A DNA stretch of 11,655 nt, taken from contig NZ_JBOHKS010000086.1 of assembly GCF_050729195.1 (NCBI RefSeq), positions 1 through 11,655 of the forward strand. The letters are read 5' to 3'. This document shows positions 1-7,545 of this stretch, piece after piece. A program made the translations under genes and the position numbers. This DNA is from Hypericibacter sp050729195. GTDB lineage: Bacteria > Pseudomonadota > Alphaproteobacteria > Dongiales > Dongiaceae. The notes beneath the pieces are model-generated. The model was not told where the DNA came from and did not search any database. It saw nothing but the letters and a program-made list of their open reading frames with translations. Numbering within the stretch: position 1 is the stretch's first letter; the number at the start of each line of letters is the position of its first letter.

Positions 1-1555
1 CCACCACCTCGAGCCCGCCGCGCGCGAAGGCCGCGATATAGCCCAGATTCCAGGCGGCGCCGAAGAGCCCGCGCTGGCGCGGATCCATCTGCGCCAAGCA
101 GACCCGTTGGTTGTTGGGATTGACCGAGGAGGCGGCGCCATAGGGATTGTCGCGGGCGCCGATGGCGCTGGGCCCGACCCAATAGGGCTTGCCGTCGATG
201 AAGGCGCGGGTGGACTGCACCTGGTAAGGCAGCGCCTCCAAGGTCTCCATCACCGACCGGTCGTCGGCCGCATGGACGATCGGACTCGATGTGTGGGTCA
301 CATAATCGAGCAGCATCGCCGGCGGGCGCTTGCGGTTGAGCTCGGTGAAGAAGGAGAACATGCCCCCGCCCAGCTTAATGCCCGGGAAGAGCTTGCGCGC
401 CGCCGCATAGATCGCTTCCGGCGGCGGCGCCTTCGGGCCCTTGCTGCCGGGCAGCACCGCCTTGAGATCGACGGCCGGCGAGATCACGACGGCCGCGGGC
501 TTCAGGCCGCTCTCGGTCAAGGCCTTTGCCAGGGGCGCCAGCTCGGCCGCGGGATCGTCCGTCTGCCCGGGCAGCGTGATCTCCAGCACGATGCCGGCCC
601 CGGTCGCCTCGGCGATCTTCCTGTAGGTCTCCAGCTCGCGGGCACCATGTTTCTGGCGCAGATCGATCTGCGCGATCAGCAGCTGCGGCCCTGCGCGTTT
701 CAGCAGGTCGGCCGCGGCGAGCGACGGCGCCCCCTCCTCCGCCGGCAGGCCGAGCCCGATGCGCGGCAGCTTGCCGCCGCCGGGTTCGCCCAACGACACC
801 GTGATGCCGACGGCCGCGTCGGCGCCGGTGGCGGGCTTGGGCGCAGGCCCGCTGAAGCTGAGGCTCACCGACTGCTTGAAGCTCTCGCCCTTCTTGAGCG
901 TGTAGGGCCAGGGCAGCGCCAGCGGCCGCACATAGGTCTTGTAGGAGGCGTCGCACCAATTGCGGTGATCCTCCATCTCGAAGCTGTCGCCTTCCATGCG
1001 CGTCGTCGCCCAGACGCCGGGCGCCGCCTCATGGCTCAGCGCGCGGATATCGAGGAAGGGCTGCACCGGATTGACGATCGCGGGGAACTTGTCGGCGACC
1101 TTGCGCCCGTCCACATGCTCGATCTTCACCGGATGGCCCGCCACGCCCTTCAGCGGATGCAGCACGACGAAGCCGGTGCGGTTGGTGAGGAAGTCGGTCT
1201 CCGGCGTCGCGGTCGCCTCGAAGCTCAAACTGCCATCCGGCTTGCCGGCGATGCGCGCGTCATAGCGGATCTTGCGTTTGGCGTCGGAACAGACGGCCTT
1301 GTAGGAGACCGCGAAGCCGTCGGCCCCTTCCGTCACCTTGAGATCGCCGATCGCCGGATCGAAGGTCCCCCAATTTTCGTCGCGCACCAGGAACGCCACC
1401 GTGCGCAGCACCTCGACGCCGCCGAAGCGGATGGTGCGCAGCGCGCCATTCTCGAGCTCGGCCGTGAGCGGCCCGGCCTTCAGCGTGCGGCCCGCCACGT
1501 TGGGCTGCTCGGTTCCGGCAAGCATGATCGCGGGCGACGGTGCGGCGATAGCCAT
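1..1555 (-). CDS. D-apionate lactonase-like enzyme, 3' end cut by window edge
   Basis: The frame is open for 518 codons from ATG at 1555 and runs off the left edge, so the C-terminus is missing. Residues about 25-235 look like a beta-rich N-terminal domain with the landmarks RDENWGTF (58-65), TGFVVLHPL (127-135), MEGDSFEMEDHRNW (187-200) and YKTYVRPLALPWPY (205-218). From about 263 (PRIGLGL) the alternating strand/helix pattern to beyond 510 suggests a TIM barrel. I recognise this pattern from memory as the ApnL family, which hydrolyses D-apionolactone to D-apionate in apiose catabolism; the assignment is by family resemblance only. AAGGA lies 9 bases before the chosen ATG. A second ATG at 1525 (residue 11) would also keep the conserved part but has no Shine-Dalgarno. 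It is the last visible gene of the minus-strand run, 188 bases after the transporter ATPase. A glycoside-hydrolase-like enzyme of unknown substrate is the main alternative. Confidence 0.6.
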   Translation of the reverse strand, partial: MAIAAPSPAIMLAGTEQPNVAGRTLKAGPLTAELENGALRTIRFGGVEVLRTVAFLVRDENWGTFDPAIGDLKVTEGADGFAVSYKAVCSDAKRKIRYDARIAGKPDGSLSFEATATPETDFLTNRTGFVVLHPLKGVAGHPVKIEHVDGRKVADKFPAIVNPVQPFLDIRALSHEAAPGVWATTRMEGDSFEMEDHRNWCDASYKTYVRPLALPWPYTLKKGESFKQSVSLSFSGPAPKPATGADAAVGITVSLGEPGGGKLPRIGLGLPAEEGAPSLAAADLLKRAGPQLLIAQIDLRQKHGARELETYRKIAEATGAGIVLEITLPGQTDDPAAELAPLAKALTESGLKPAAVVISPAVDLKAVLPGSKGPKAPPPEAIYAAARKLFPGIKLGGGMFSFFTELNRKRPPAMLLDYVTHTSSPIVHAADDRSVMETLEALPYQVQSTRAFIDGKPYWVGPSAIGARDNPYGAASSVNPNNQRVCLAQMDPRQRGLFGAAWNLGYIAAFARGGLEVV

Positions 1556-1595
1556 GGTCCTGAATCCTTCTCAAGCTCCGGTCATTCTAACTCTT

Positions 1596-1727
1596 TTTCT
1601 TTCCTCTCCTCCCGCTTGCGGGAGGAGAGGGCAGGGTGAGGTGGGTGGTAAAGCTTGTGGCGCTCTTTCTTGAGAGAGCCCCCTCACCCTACCCTCCCCC
1701 CCACGCTCGTGGGGGAGAGGAAAGAAA
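1596..1727. repeat. GC-rich head-to-head palindromic element
   Basis: Fills most of the gap between the lactonase-like gene and the ATPase. The outer arms are a perfect 14-base inverted repeat, 1596-1609 against 1714-1727 (TTTCTTTCCTCTCC). Nested inside are three hairpins: a perfect 13-base stem with TT loop (1603-1630), a weaker central one (about 1662-1678), and a perfect 8-base stem CCCCCACG/CGTGGGGG (1698-1715). Sequence next to both outer hairpins (GGGTGAGG, CCTCACCC) is also inverted. The unit resembles the element at 4635-4763, so this looks like a dispersed repeat family present as inverted pairs. Confidence 0.8.
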
Positions 1728-1743
1728 TAGCCAGGACGGTGCA

Positions 1744-2844
1744 TCAGAGGGCCTTCTCGGTCTTGGCATCGAACAGCGAGGCCCGGTTGAGATCGATCTG
1801 CAGCTCGAGCTTCTCTTCCGGCCGGCTGACATCATGGGCCTGGAGCTCGGCCACCACGGCCTGTCCGCCGAGGCCGAGCGTGGCATAGCTGCGCGAACCG
1901 GTCGGCTGGACCAGCTCGACAGTGGTCCCGATCTTGACGGCGCCCGGCGGCAGCGCCGTGCCCTGGGCGCGGCTCATATGTTCCGGCCGCAGGCCCAGCA
2001 CGATCTCGCTGTCGTTGGCGGCCGCGAGCTGGCCCCAGCGGCTGGCCGGCAAGGGCAGCAGGGTGCCGTCCCCGAGCTTGACGGCGCGGGTGCCGCCCCC
2101 GTTCACCAGGCGGCCGGGGAGGAAGTTCATCTGCGGTGAGCCCAGGAAGCCCGCGACGAAGCGGGTGGCAGGCCGCTCGAACAGCTCCAACGGCTTGCCC
2201 TGCTGCTCGATCTTCCCGTCGCGCAGCAGGACGATCCGGTCGGCCAGGGTCATGGCCTCGATCTGGTCGTGGGTCACATAGATCATGGTGGTGGCGATCT
2301 CCTGATGGAGCCGCTTGATCTCGCCCCGCATCTCGTCGCGGAGCTGCGCATCGAGGTTGGAGAGCGGCTCGTCGAACAGGAAGAGCCGCGCATTGCGCAC
2401 GATGGCACGCCCGATCGCCACGCGCTGGCGCTGCCCGCCCGAGAGCTGGCGCGGCAGCCGCTCCAGGAGCGGCGTGATGCCCAGCATGTCGGCCGCGCGC
2501 CGAACCCGGGTCTGGATCTCGGGCTTGGGCGTCTTGCGCGCCTTCAAGCCGAAGGCGATGTTCTCATAGACGGTCAGGAAGGGATAAAGCGCGTAGTTCT
2601 GGAACACCATGGCGATGTCGCGGTCGCGCGGGCGCATCTCGTTCACGACCTTGCCGCCGATCTCGATGGTGCCCTGGTCGACATCCTCGAGGCCGGCGAC
2701 CGAGCGCAGCAGGGTCGATTTCCCGCAGCCCGAAGGCCCCACCAGCACCGCGAATTCCTGGGCCGGGATCTCGAGATCGACGCCGCGCACGGCATGGACC
2801 GGCCCGTAATGCTTATGCAGGTCCTTGATCTTCAGATCCGCCAT
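1744..2844 (-). CDS. Sugar ABC transporter ATP-binding protein (MalK/UgpC type)
   Basis: This 366-residue cytoplasmic ATPase would power the adjoining CUT1 importer. All nucleotide-binding motifs are present: Walker A GPSGCGKST (36-44), Q-loop Q82 in VFQNYALYP, signature LSGGQ (134-138), Walker B LFLFDEP (154-160), D-loop SNLD (162-165) and switch His192. After about residue 235 follows the C-terminal regulatory OB/TOBE region typical of MalK, UgpC and ThuK, including the GLRPEH motif. Length is normal for the group. The start at 2844 has AAGGA 9 bases upstream and lies 22 bases after the stop of the second permease, fitting one transcript. One small departure is Phe89 in YPFLTV, where the group usually has His in YPHMTV. 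Such ATPases are often shared between importers, so it does not define the substrate. Confidence 0.95.
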   Translation of the reverse strand: MADLKIKDLHKHYGPVHAVRGVDLEIPAQEFAVLVGPSGCGKSTLLRSVAGLEDVDQGTIEIGGKVVNEMRPRDRDIAMVFQNYALYPFLTVYENIAFGLKARKTPKPEIQTRVRRAADMLGITPLLERLPRQLSGGQRQRVAIGRAIVRNARLFLFDEPLSNLDAQLRDEMRGEIKRLHQEIATTMIYVTHDQIEAMTLADRIVLLRDGKIEQQGKPLELFERPATRFVAGFLGSPQMNFLPGRLVNGGGTRAVKLGDGTLLPLPASRWGQLAAANDSEIVLGLRPEHMSRAQGTALPPGAVKIGTTVELVQPTGSRSYATLGLGGQAVVAELQAHDVSRPEEKLELQIDLNRASLFDAKTEKAL

Positions 2845-2866
2845 GATCTCGATCCTTCGTTCATGC

Positions 2867-3694
2867 TCAGCCCTTGACCGCGCCCATGGAGATGCCGCGC
2901 ACCAGATAGCGCTGCAGCATCGCCACGGCGATGAAGACCGGCACGGTCCCCAGCACCGACATGGCCGCGATCTTGGCCCAGAAATTCGACTGCCCGCCGA
3001 AATAATGCGTCACCTGGACCGGATAGGTGATGACCTCGGTCCGGGTCAGCACCAGGGCGAAGATGAAATCGTTCCAGGCGAAGACGAAGGTGAAGACGGC
3101 GGTGGCGAAGAGCCCCGCCCGCGCCATCGGAAACACCACGCCCATCAGCACCTGCCAGCGGCTGCAGCCATCGACCAGCGCGCTCTCCTCGAGCTCGATC
3201 GGGATGTCGGCGATATAGCCGCGCATCATCCAGATCACGTAAGGCAGGTTGAAGGCGGTATAGAGCAGGACCAGGCCCCAATAGGTGTCGACGCCGCCGA
3301 GCCAGACATAGAGCAGGAAGATCGGGAACACGATCACGATCGGCGGGATCATGCGCTGCGAGATGATCCAGATCGCCAGATCGTCGCCGCCGGTGCGAAA
3401 GCGCACCAGGCTGTAGGCCGCGAGCGTGCCGAAGAACATGGCGAGAATCGTGCTGGAGCCGGCGATGACCAGGCTGTTCCAGACCGCGACCACGTCGCCA
3501 TCCTTGAACAGCACCGCGTAATTGGCGAACTGGATGTTGGCGGGCCACCAGACCGGCGGGAAGGCGAAGATCTCGTCCGGCGTCTTGAAGGAGATGATGA
3601 AGAGCCAGTAGATCGGGAACAGGAACACGAACGTGACCGCGGCGGCGGCGGCATAACGCAGGCCCAGCGTCGTGGCGGCGCGCCGGCCCTTCAT
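2867..3694 (-). CDS. Sugar ABC transporter permease, MalG type
   Basis: A 275-residue inner-membrane protein and the second permease of the importer. Hydrophobic segments lie at about 14-35, 72-95, 108-131, 136-157, 196-216 and 244-263, giving the six helices usual for MalG-type subunits. The cytoplasmic EAA loop that docks on the ATPase is at about 169-194 (EESALVDGCSRWQVL...FP), and the C-terminus GISMGAVKG is the classic MalG-family ending. The frame stays open upstream, but ATG at 3694 is chosen because MKGRR gives a normal N-terminus and because this ATG shares ATGA with the stop of the preceding permease gene (4-base overlap), implying translational coupling. The longer reading would run antisense-style through the other permease gene and is not credible. 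Confidence 0.93.
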   Translation of the reverse strand: MKGRRAATTLGLRYAAAAAVTFVFLFPIYWLFIISFKTPDEIFAFPPVWWPANIQFANYAVLFKDGDVVAVWNSLVIAGSSTILAMFFGTLAAYSLVRFRTGGDDLAIWIISQRMIPPIVIVFPIFLLYVWLGGVDTYWGLVLLYTAFNLPYVIWMMRGYIADIPIELEESALVDGCSRWQVLMGVVFPMARAGLFATAVFTFVFAWNDFIFALVLTRTEVITYPVQVTHYFGGQSNFWAKIAAMSVLGTVPVFIAVAMLQRYLVRGISMGAVKG

Positions 3695-4605
3695 CGCGCG
3701 ATCCCCGTGCGCTTCAAGAGGATCATCACCACGACCGTCAGCAGGAAGATCACCAGGAAGGCGATCGCCGCGGCATAGCTGATCTCGAACTGCTCGAAGC
3801 CCTGGAGATAGGCATAGACCGAGATGGTCTCGGTCATGGTACCGGGGCCGCCGCGCGTCAACGCCCAGATGATATCGAAGATGCGGAAGAGATCGAGGCC
3901 GCGGATGAGGAGCGCCACCGACATGACCGGCCAGATCGCCGGCAGCACGATGCGCCGGAAGATGGTGCGATAGGGCGCGCCGTCGAGCTCGGCCGCTTCG
4001 AGCAGCGACTTGTCGACGTTCGAGAGCGCGGCCAGCAGGATCAGGAACATGAAGGGCGTCCACTGCCAGATCTCGCAGACCAGGATCGCGGGATAGACCG
4101 TGTTGGGATTGAGCAGCCAGATGATCGGCACCTGATGGCCCGCGAACCAGGCGATGATCTGGTTGATCGGCCCGAAATGATGGTCGAACAGCAGCCGCCA
4201 GGTGGCGCCGGAGACGATCGGCGAGATCATGGTGGGAAGGGTCAGGAGCGCTATGAAGATCGCGCGGCCCGGCATCTTCTCGAGGAAGAGGTGTGCCAAC
4301 AGCAGCCCCAGCACCAGCTCGATCGGAAGGGCGACCGCCGTCAGGATCAGCGTATGGGCCAGCGATTGCCAGAGGCGCAGATCGTCGAACAACGCGGCGT
4401 AGTTCTTCAGGCCCTGGAAGGAGGTATCCGCTTCCATCATCGTCACGCCCTGGAAGCTGACGATCAGCGAATAGATCAGCGGGAACAGGCCGACCAGCAG
4501 CAGCACCAGGATCGCCGGGGCGACGATCACATATTTGAAGTTCCGATCCAGGAACGGGCCGCTCGCCGAAGCGCGACGCCGTCCGGCCGCCACTTGCAGG
4601 GTCAT
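3691..4605 (-). CDS. Sugar ABC transporter permease, MalF type
   Basis: A 304-residue inner-membrane protein, the first permease of the importer. A basic cytoplasmic N-terminus (RRR, 9-11) leads into the first hydrophobic segment at about 26-50; further segments lie at about 83-106, 114-134, 172-194, 223-240 and 277-297. The EAA loop is at 203-226 (EAAELDGAPYRTIF...LPAIWP), matching the binding-protein-dependent permease family. TRGGPGTMTE (250-259) is also typical of MalF-type subunits. The start at 4605 has no clear Shine-Dalgarno (the bases before it read GGCCCCTCC), which may lower its translation or mean that the true start is different. It lies 201 bases from the binding-protein gene, and that gap contains a terminator and a palindromic repeat, so its mRNA level should be below that of the binding protein. 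Confidence 0.93.
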   Translation of the reverse strand: MTLQVAAGRRRASASGPFLDRNFKYVIVAPAILVLLLVGLFPLIYSLIVSFQGVTMMEADTSFQGLKNYAALFDDLRLWQSLAHTLILTAVALPIELVLGLLLAHLFLEKMPGRAIFIALLTLPTMISPIVSGATWRLLFDHHFGPINQIIAWFAGHQVPIIWLLNPNTVYPAILVCEIWQWTPFMFLILLAALSNVDKSLLEAAELDGAPYRTIFRRIVLPAIWPVMSVALLIRGLDLFRIFDIIWALTRGGPGTMTETISVYAYLQGFEQFEISYAAAIAFLVIFLLTVVVMILLKRTGIAR

Positions 4606-4634
4606 GGAGGGGCCGTCATCAACAACTCATCCCC

Positions 4635-4763
4635 TCCCCCCTTGCGGGGGAGGGCAAGGGAGGGGGTGAACTCCATGGCAGCCCCGTTCGCGCGGTGGAA
4701 AGTTCTTTCATCATCGCATCCATCACGTCGTCCCCCTCCCTAACCCTCCCCCGCAAGGGGGGA
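4635..4763. repeat. GC-rich inverted repeat pair between binding-protein and permease genes
   Basis: Two 32-base arms, 4635-4666 and 4732-4763, are inverted copies that match at 30 of 32 positions (the difference is CA against TT in the middle). Each arm is itself palindromic around TTGC (CCCCC-TTGC-GGGGG). The 65 bases between the arms hold no recognisable gene. The unit, a CCC..GCTTGC..GGG hairpin followed by GGGCAAGGGAGGG, is of the same kind as the element at 1596-1727. Possible roles are mRNA stabilisation or transcript processing; mobility is possible but no transposase is present. Confidence 0.8.
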
Positions 4764-4764
4764 T

Positions 4765-4800
4765 AAGAAGAAAGGGAGCGGCGGAATGTCCGCCGCTCCC
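4765..4800 (-). terminator. Intrinsic terminator directly after the binding-protein gene
   Basis: On the minus strand a perfect 11-base stem GGGAGCGGCGG / CCGCCGCTCCC (4800-4790 and 4784-4774) with a 5-base loop ACATT is followed by TTTCTTCTT (4773-4765). It begins 6 bases after the stop codon of the binding-protein gene. The T-tract is interrupted by two C residues, so termination is probably partial, letting some transcription into the permease genes. Confidence 0.75.
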
Positions 4801-4806
4801 CAGGTC

Positions 4807-6255
4807 TCACATCTGCGGATAGGCGCCGGACTTGGACGCCCAACCTTGATAGACCGCCTTCTGCTTGTCGACCCCGACCTTCTCGGTGATCGCGTCCCAC
4901 TGGGCCGCGATCTTGTCGAGGATGGCCTTGGGATCCTCGCCCGACCAGAGCGCGCTGATGCCCTGGCGGAGGGCTTCTTCGTACTTGTCGGTCTGGAGGA
5001 GCGAGAGATCCAAGAGGCCCGTCTCGGAAGCCTGCTTCAAGGTCGCGAGATAGTCCTTGGCATCCGGCCAGCGCGACAGATAGGTCGGATCGGTGTAGTG
5101 CGAGACCCGGAACGGATCGCGCAGCGTATAGGGCAGCTGCACGCGCTCGGTCGAGATCTTCTCGCTGTTCAGCCACTGGATGAACAGATAGGCGGCGTCC
5201 TTATGCTTGCTGGTCGAGGCCACCGAGAGGGCGAAACCCAGCGCCAGCTGCGGATGACCGCCGGGCGGCAGGGCATAACCGACCTTGCCGGCGATCTGCG
5301 TCTTCGGCACCCAGTTGAGCGCCTTCTCGTCCTGGCCATAGCCGGCAGCCCACCGGCCATAGGGCGGCCAGGAGATGGTCATGGCCGTCTGGCCCGACAT
5401 GAAGGCCGCCAGATTCTCGACGAAGCCCCAGGTCTCCACGCCGGGCGGCATGAACTTGTTCTCGTTGCGCATATCGGTCATCACCTTGACGCCGATGTCG
5501 CTGTTGATGGTGGCCTTCATCGTGTTCGCGTCGAAGAACTTGCCGCCCTCGTTGCGGAAGCGCTCCTGGAACATGAGCTGGGCATAGGGCGCCTGGCGGA
5601 AGAAGGCGGCGCCATACATCTTCGGCTGGAACTTGTCGGTCAGGAACTGGCCGATCTCGTCGAACTGCTTCCAGGTCGTGGGCGGAGCCAGGTCGTAGCC
5701 GAACTTGGCCTTGAAATCCGCCTGGTTCTGCGGATCGGCGAAGACGTCCTTCCGGTAATACATGATGAAGACGTCGCCATCGTCCGGGAAGCCGTAGATC
5801 TTGCCGTCCACCGTCATCTGGTTGTCGCGGAAGGTCGGCGCGATTTTCTGCAGCTCGTCGCGGTATTTGTACTTGTCGACATAGGAATCGAGCGGCTCGA
5901 GGGCGCCGGCCTTGGCGAGGTCGGGCATCCAGGACGGGATCACGTTGAGCGCGTCATAGGCCCCGGTGCCGGCGCGATATTCCTGCATGATCTTGGTGAA
6001 CATCTCTTCCGTCGGCACCTCGATCACCTTGACCTTCATGCCGGTCAGCTTCTCCCACATCGGGCCGGAGAAGTTCAGTGGATCGAGCGACTGGAGGCCG
6101 GCTTCCCACACGACGGTGATCTCGGTGCCGGCATATTTCTTCGCCGCCTCGGCGGCGATCTCATCGGCGGATTGTGCCGCAGCGCCCGACGACCAGGCAC
6201 TGAGCGCGAGACCGGCGAAGGCGCCGGCCCAGGCGAGCTTCTTCAACAAACTCAT
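4807..6255 (-). CDS. Periplasmic sugar-binding protein of ABC transporter (family 1)
   Basis: A 482-residue secreted receptor that would capture the substrate and deliver it to the two permeases. The N-terminus MSLLKK is followed by a hydrophobic core (7-21) and a likely signal peptidase I site GAAA|QS after residue 27; there is no lipobox cysteine, so it should be a soluble periplasmic protein. Typical family 1 landmarks are YDALNVIPSWMPDLAKAGAL (117-136), KIYGFPDDGDVFIMYYRKDVF and TTWKQFDEIGQFL. It is somewhat longer than the usual 410-440 residues. ATG at 6255 is chosen over the 79-codon longer reading because a strong Shine-Dalgarno GGGAGGAAG lies 2 bases upstream and a signal peptide starts exactly here. 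A terminator follows its stop. Ligand not predictable; neighbours favour a sugar, sugar acid or glycoside. Confidence 0.93.
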   Translation of the reverse strand: MSLLKKLAWAGAFAGLALSAWSSGAAAQSADEIAAEAAKKYAGTEITVVWEAGLQSLDPLNFSGPMWEKLTGMKVKVIEVPTEEMFTKIMQEYRAGTGAYDALNVIPSWMPDLAKAGALEPLDSYVDKYKYRDELQKIAPTFRDNQMTVDGKIYGFPDDGDVFIMYYRKDVFADPQNQADFKAKFGYDLAPPTTWKQFDEIGQFLTDKFQPKMYGAAFFRQAPYAQLMFQERFRNEGGKFFDANTMKATINSDIGVKVMTDMRNENKFMPPGVETWGFVENLAAFMSGQTAMTISWPPYGRWAAGYGQDEKALNWVPKTQIAGKVGYALPPGGHPQLALGFALSVASTSKHKDAAYLFIQWLNSEKISTERVQLPYTLRDPFRVSHYTDPTYLSRWPDAKDYLATLKQASETGLLDLSLLQTDKYEEALRQGISALWSGEDPKAILDKIAAQWDAITEKVGVDKQKAVYQGWASKSGAYPQM

Positions 6256-6274
6256 GGCTTCCTCCCGTGCGGCT

Positions 6275-6311
6275 CGATGACAACGGATGCTTGCATCCGT
6301 TGTCTGAATCG
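6275..6311 (+). repeat. Hairpin element A upstream of binding-protein gene
   Basis: A perfect 12-base stem, GACAACGGATGC (6279-6290) and GCATCCGTTGTC (6293-6304), has spacer TT. Outside it CGAT (6275-6278) pairs with ATCG (6308-6311), leaving TGA (6305-6307) as a bulge. It lies about 24 bases upstream of the binding-protein start, so it would form in the mRNA leader or in DNA as a regulator site. It has the same architecture as element B, in opposite orientation. No U-tract follows on the minus strand, so it is not a classic terminator. Confidence 0.75.
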
Positions 6312-6336
6312 ATCCGCTCTCCTGGTTTTGGTGGAC

Positions 6337-6374
6337 TGATTCACCCAACGCTTGGCCTCCAAGCGTTGGGATCA
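6337..6374 (-). repeat. Hairpin element B, facing element A
   Basis: A perfect 12-base stem, CCCAACGCTTGG (6344-6355) and CCAAGCGTTGGG (6359-6370), has a 3-base spacer. TGAT (6337-6340) pairs with ATCA (6371-6374) around a TCA bulge (6341-6343). Read on the minus strand it becomes TGAT, stem, AGG, stem, TGA, ATCA, the same plan as element A on the plus strand. The arms share CAACG..TG with element A while the other stem positions differ in a paired way. Confidence 0.75.
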
Positions 6375-6481
6375 GGCCACTGCCCTTTCTCGAGGGCTTG
6401 CGTGTCGACCATTGGCTTGATGTCAGGTGGCGTGTTTGGCGGCGATTCTCCTTTGCGGGGCTAGAGCACTCTCCCATTCCT

Positions 6482-7534
6482 CTAATGGCCAAAACGCTGG
6501 CGGTTGCGTTCCAGCCGGGACTTCCAGACAGGCGAGCTCAAGACGGAGCGATTGACCACGCCGCGCGGCTCCTCGCCCTTCATCACGCTCAAGACCGCCC
6601 TGATGTCGGCGGCGCCGTTGCCGGCAAAACACTGGTCGGTCCAGCAGAGCGCATGCGGCGCCAGGATCACATTGTCGAGCGTGAGGATCGGATCGTCGGC
6701 GGCGGGCGGCTCCTGCTCCAGCACGTCGAGACCGGCACCGGCGATGCGCCGCGCCTGCAGCACGCGGGTGAGCGCCTGCTGATCGACGATGGAGCCGCGC
6801 GCGGTGTTGATGAAATAGGCGGTCGGCTTCATCAGGCCGAGACGCGCCTCATTGACCAGATGGCGCGTCTCGGGCGTCAGCGGGCAATTGACCGCGAGCA
6901 CGTCCGAGCGCCGGAACAGGCTGTCGAGATCGACCAGCTCGATGCCCAGCTCCGCCGCAACCTTGGCGTCGGCGAAGGGGTCATGGGCGATGAATTTCAT
7001 GTCATAGGGCTTGGCCAGCCGGAACAGCTCGGCGCCGATATTGCCGATGCCGATCGAGCCCAGCGTGCGCCCGACCAGTCCCACGCCCATATGATCGACG
7101 CGGCGTGCGAAGCCTGCCGGCCCCTCGCGCGTCAGCCGGTCCTTGATCATGAGCTTGCCGGTCAGGGCCAGCATGAAAGTGATGATCGAGACCGCCACCG
7201 GCCGCCGCACGCCGTCGGGCGTGATCGCGAGGGCGATGCCGGCCTTGCTGCAGGCCTCGGTATCGACATTGTCATAACCGACGCCGAACCGCGCGACCAG
7301 GCCGAGGCGCCCGTTGGGATGGATGCTCTCGGCGGCAAAGCGCGGCATCAGCAGGATGAGGGCGTCGAAGTCCGCCAACTGCTCCGCGGTCACAGGGTTG
7401 GCGGGCCCGAGGAACACCGTCTCGACGCCCGGCGCCGACAGCAGCGGCCCCAGATCGAAATCCGGAAAGGTCGGCGAGCCGTCGGGCTTCTTGAAATCGC
7501 CCGAAAGAGCCACGCGGAAGGGAGCCGTGCTCAT
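6482..7534 (-). CDS. D-isomer-specific 2-hydroxyacid dehydrogenase
   Basis: A 350-residue cytoplasmic NAD(P)-dependent oxidoreductase interconverting a D-2-hydroxy acid and its 2-oxo acid. The dinucleotide site GxGxxG is at 162-167 (GIGNIG) and HDPFAD follows the second strand (184-189); Asp185 there favours NAD over NADP. The catalytic triad of the family is complete: Arg246 in NTARGS, Glu275 in LEQEPP and His294 in LAPHALCWTD. The PHALCWTD form, instead of the more common PHIA..T, marks a sugar-acid-associated branch in my memory, but the substrate is open (glycerate/hydroxypyruvate, a larger sugar acid, or phosphoglycerate-like). The start lies 11 bases after the stop of the aldolase gene, with only a weak Shine-Dalgarno, implying translational linkage. 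Downstream is a 226-base gap carrying two hairpins. Confidence 0.9.
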   Translation of the reverse strand: MSTAPFRVALSGDFKKPDGSPTFPDFDLGPLLSAPGVETVFLGPANPVTAEQLADFDALILLMPRFAAESIHPNGRLGLVARFGVGYDNVDTEACSKAGIALAITPDGVRRPVAVSIITFMLALTGKLMIKDRLTREGPAGFARRVDHMGVGLVGRTLGSIGIGNIGAELFRLAKPYDMKFIAHDPFADAKVAAELGIELVDLDSLFRRSDVLAVNCPLTPETRHLVNEARLGLMKPTAYFINTARGSIVDQQALTRVLQARRIAGAGLDVLEQEPPAADDPILTLDNVILAPHALCWTDQCFAGNGAADIRAVLSVMKGEEPRGVVNRSVLSSPVWKSRLERNRQRFGH

Positions 7535-7545
7535 CGCGCCGGGAC

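Noticed and set aside
107..1639. Long plus-strand open frame of 510 codons opposite the lactonase-like gene
   Set aside because: The translation is Arg/Gly/His-rich without family motifs, while the minus strand carries a protein with clear conserved landmarks. It is an antisense shadow common in GC-rich DNA.
2825..3778. Plus-strand open frame of 317 codons
   Set aside because: Rich in Asp/His/Arg, with no recognisable domain, and opposite a convincing permease gene with EAA loop.
3695..4063. N-terminal extension of the second permease to 4063
   Set aside because: It overlaps the first permease in another frame and gives an Arg/His-rich non-membrane sequence; the ATGA overlap at 3691-3694 marks the real start.
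1596..4800. Repeated palindromes considered as a CRISPR array
   Set aside because: Only two copies of paired inverted units, no regular spacers and no cas genes.
4786..6339. Plus-strand open frame of 517 codons opposite the binding-protein gene
   Set aside because: Low-complexity shadow composition; the minus strand has a signal peptide, strong Shine-Dalgarno and family 1 motifs.
6382..6397. GCCCT/AGGGC inverted repeat as a further regulatory hairpin
   Set aside because: Short 5-base stem of a kind expected by chance in such GC-rich DNA; no shared features with elements A and B.
6256..6492. 79-codon N-terminal extension of the binding protein
   Set aside because: It would run through both hairpins and bury the signal peptide; ATG at 6255 has a much better ribosome-binding site.
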